Shown piece after piece: positions 6,085 through 7,354 of a stretch of 7,354 nucleotides of DNA. Numbering within the stretch: position 1 is the first letter of the stretch; the number at the start of each line of letters is the position of its first letter. Origin of the DNA: CAYRWK01 sp964427965 (GTDB lineage Bacteria; Patescibacteriota; WWE3; UBA101185; UBA10185); assembly GCA_964427965.1 (NCBI GenBank), contig CAYRWK010000039.1, positions 1-7,354 on the forward strand, written 5' to 3'. The translations under genes and the position numbers were made by a program. The notes under the pieces were generated by a model. It was given only the letters and a program-made list of their open reading frames with translations. It made no database searches and was not told the origin of the DNA.

Positions 6085-7005
6085 CTAACAATTCTTTTTA
6101 AAAACAGTAACCATATACTTAGAAACATGGCTTCTAAAAAGATCGGGCATTAAATACGCAGTAATTGCATTATATGAAAACTCAACAGGCATATGATCTG
6201 AAAACCACTTGGCTGTATGCGGGTGACTAAAAAACACAGCTGAAATCGCACACAAACGATTTAACGTAGGCTCAATACTCCTTGAAACATCCTCCTCAAA
6301 CACCAACTCCAAACCCGAAGATGCGATCTTTTCTTTTGAATAATCATAATGCTCCAGCTTTGTTAACATAACCCCCTTCTCAGTAATCTTTTTAGCCAAG
6401 ATCTCATCTTCCGAACATTCGCTTTCGGGCTTATCCAGATAACCATCAACAATAACAAACACGCCTCCGGGACGTAAAACCCTTTTCACTTCATTAGCTA
6501 ATACATCCTTTTTATTGCTGTAACAAATTGCCTCAAAAATAAAAACAGCATCGTAAGACTCATCTTTAAACTGACTCAAATCATGAAAATCCCCCTCAAA
6601 AACATGAAAATTCTTAAATCTCCTAGCCTTCTTTTTTGCAACATCTATTTGACCGTTAGGCAAATCCAACCCATCAAACTGTACAAAAGGGTACCTCTTT
6701 GCAAGGTACACACTAGAAGCACCCTTACCGGTTGCCAACTCCAAAACATTCTTAGCACCAAGTTCATTAATGTACTTTTCAACAACACGTGATTGCTCAT
6801 TTAAATCATCTTCTTTATATTTCCCATCCCTAGAAATACCAACATGCACAAAACCATCTTTGCTATGAAAAAAGAAATATGGGAATTTGTTAACCTTAAA
6901 ATACCTTGTAATGGACTCAAAGTCTGTTTTTCTATTTATAACCTGGTCTATATCAAAAAAACGCTTAACGCGCTTGAGTTTTTCCTGTAATGATAAATCT
7001 GCCAC
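6085..7005 (-). CDS. Class I SAM-dependent methyltransferase, substrate unknown
   Basis: Cytoplasmic 306-residue methyltransferase with the Rossmann-fold motifs in order: VLELATGKG (87-95, motif I, with ATG in place of the commoner GCG), the acidic residue ending strand two in FDGLDL (D114), GDFHDL (138-143), YDAVFIFEAI (151-160) and VLRPGGVFVIVDGYL (176-190). About 80 residues precede motif I, including HVGISRDGKY and a glutamine helix typical of UbiE/sterol-methyltransferase-like proteins. The C-terminal third (about 230-306) has a conserved-looking YNAITAYLMPDLF segment, probably the acceptor-binding cap. The start is GTG at 7005: upstream in frame a TAA appears at 7017-7015 with no other start between, and no ATG occurs before the Rossmann core. 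The stop is TAG. It is transcribed away from the HD gene. Neither neighbour indicates its acceptor, which could be a lipid, quinone or small molecule. Confidence 0.85.
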   Translation of the reverse strand: MADLSLQEKLKRVKRFFDIDQVINRKTDFESITRYFKVNKFPYFFFHSKDGFVHVGISRDGKYKEDDLNEQSRVVEKYINELGAKNVLELATGKGASSVYLAKRYPFVQFDGLDLPNGQIDVAKKKARRFKNFHVFEGDFHDLSQFKDESYDAVFIFEAICYSNKKDVLANEVKRVLRPGGVFVIVDGYLDKPESECSEDEILAKKITEKGVMLTKLEHYDYSKEKIASSGLELVFEEDVSRSIEPTLNRLCAISAVFFSHPHTAKWFSDHMPVEFSYNAITAYLMPDLFRSHVSKYMVTVFKKNC

Positions 7006-7011
7006 GATACC

Positions 7012-7040
7012 ATTTTACTATAAATCCAAGGAATTGTGCA
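7012..7040 (-). promoter_or_regulatory. Promoter for a leaderless methyltransferase mRNA
   Basis: On the minus strand TGCACA (7040-7035, four of six to TTGACA) is followed after 17 bp by TAAAAT (7017-7012, five of six to TATAAT). Six bases then separate it from the GTG at 7005, so the transcript would begin at the start codon. An overlapping TATAGT (7022-7017) is a weaker alternative. Confidence 0.5.
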
Positions 7041-7061
7041 GGTAGGTATTGGCATGGCATG

Positions 7062-7067
7062 TATAAT
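7062..7067 (+). promoter_or_regulatory. -10 element TATAAT for a leaderless HD-protein mRNA
   Basis: A perfect TATAAT ends six bases before the ATG at 7074. No good -35 lies at 16-18 bp (CAGGTA at 17 bp). TTGGCA at 7049-7054 is only 7 bp away and cannot serve. A small direct repeat, GGCAT-GGCAT (7051-7060), lies just upstream. The 68-bp divergent region is shared with the methyltransferase promoter. Confidence 0.55.
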
Positions 7068-7073
7068 TTGGGT

Positions 7074-7354
7074 ATGAAACACCTGGACATCGTATGGGGA
7101 AACGTTGTAATAAACGATTACGACACACTAGATATAATAAACCACAAAGCAATGCAAAGAACTAAAAACATCTGGATATCCGCATACGGATACCTATTTC
7201 AACTCCTACGCAACTCCACCAGATACGAACACATGATAGGGGTATATCTGCTACTAAAACACTTTAAAGCCTCCAAACAAGAGCAAATAGCAGGTCTTAT
7301 CCACGACGTATCACACACCGCTTTTTCACACGTCTCAACATACGCAATGCAAGG
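7074..7354 (+). CDS. HD-domain phosphohydrolase, 3' end cut off by window edge
   Basis: The first 93 codons of an HD-superfamily metal-dependent phosphohydrolase. The visible part has the metal-site signature: H53 in TRYEHMIGV, the H77-D78 doublet in LIHDVSHTAFSHV, and the following H81 and H86. The spacing and the SHTAFSHV segment resemble the dNTPase/SAMHD1-like group (COG1078), whose members hydrolyse dNTPs or other nucleotides. The distal aspartate and the C-terminal domain lie beyond the window, so the substrate cannot be judged. The ATG at 7074 is the first residue of a typical N-terminus (MKHLDIVWGNV) and sits six bases after TATAAT, without a Shine-Dalgarno. It is divergent from the methyltransferase gene. 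The coding strand is markedly C-rich and G-poor, as in the exchanger gene. Confidence 0.8.
   Translation, partial: MKHLDIVWGNVVINDYDTLDIINHKAMQRTKNIWISAYGYLFQLLRNSTRYEHMIGVYLLLKHFKASKQEQIAGLIHDVSHTAFSHVSTYAMQ

Noticed and set aside
6071..6100. Bidirectional terminator between the convergent genes
   Set aside because: AAAAAG (6073-6078) can pair with CTTTTT (6094-6099) over a 15-base loop, but the stem is nearly all A-T and lies partly in coding sequence; too weak to call.
1..7354. Recoded TGA (as in some CPR lineages)
   Set aside because: No gene ends in TGA, which raised the question, but none of the roughly 2,200 codons in frame is TGA and tryptophan is written TGG, so there is no sign of reassignment.

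Overview
The window is compact, AT-rich bacterial DNA with eight protein genes and no RNA gene, insertion sequence or CRISPR array that I can see. Gaps between genes are 152 bp or less. Genes stop with TAA or TAG, never TGA, and no reading frame contains an internal TGA, so the standard code fits. Start codons are ATG or GTG and almost none has a usable Shine-Dalgarno sequence. Small gaps, leaderless-looking promoters and simple envelope and metal-transport genes would fit a Patescibacteria/CPR-type bacterium. That placement is an inference from style only.

Layout. Positions 1-1713 hold the 3' three quarters or so of a copper-type P1B ATPase (CopA), cut by the window edge. Four bases later comes a fusion of a heavy-metal-binding (HMA) domain with a CcdA/TauE-like membrane domain (1718-2719). 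These two look like one copper-handling operon. A cation/Ca2+ exchanger of the CaCA family follows (2751-3689). A 152-bp gap then carries a textbook promoter and a long stem-loop. It leads into an envelope cluster: a secreted C39-like cysteine peptidase (3842-4450), an L,D-transpeptidase with a membrane anchor (4471-5643) and an overlapping small membrane protein of unknown function (5636-6073). A SAM-dependent methyltransferase lies on the minus strand (7005-6085), and an HD-domain phosphohydrolase, cut by the window end, starts divergently at 7074.

The most striking pattern is in start-site architecture. In five of the seven genes whose starts are visible, a -10-like hexamer lies exactly six bases before the start codon (TATAAT twice, TAAAAT once, TAAACT twice). 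This places the expected transcription start on the first base of the start codon, so these genes are predicted to make leaderless mRNAs. The C39 peptidase gene is the exception: it has a conventional -35/-10 pair and a 57-base leader that is almost entirely one imperfect 18-bp hairpin. The small membrane protein gene overlaps its upstream neighbour and is probably read by translational coupling. A second pattern is a strand bias (C over G on the + strand) that persists across genes on both strands in parts of the right two thirds of the window.

No clearly new multi-gene system is evident. The best candidates for a second look are the leaderless promoter rule, the structured leader before the peptidase-transpeptidase cluster, and the variant active-site motif of the transpeptidase.
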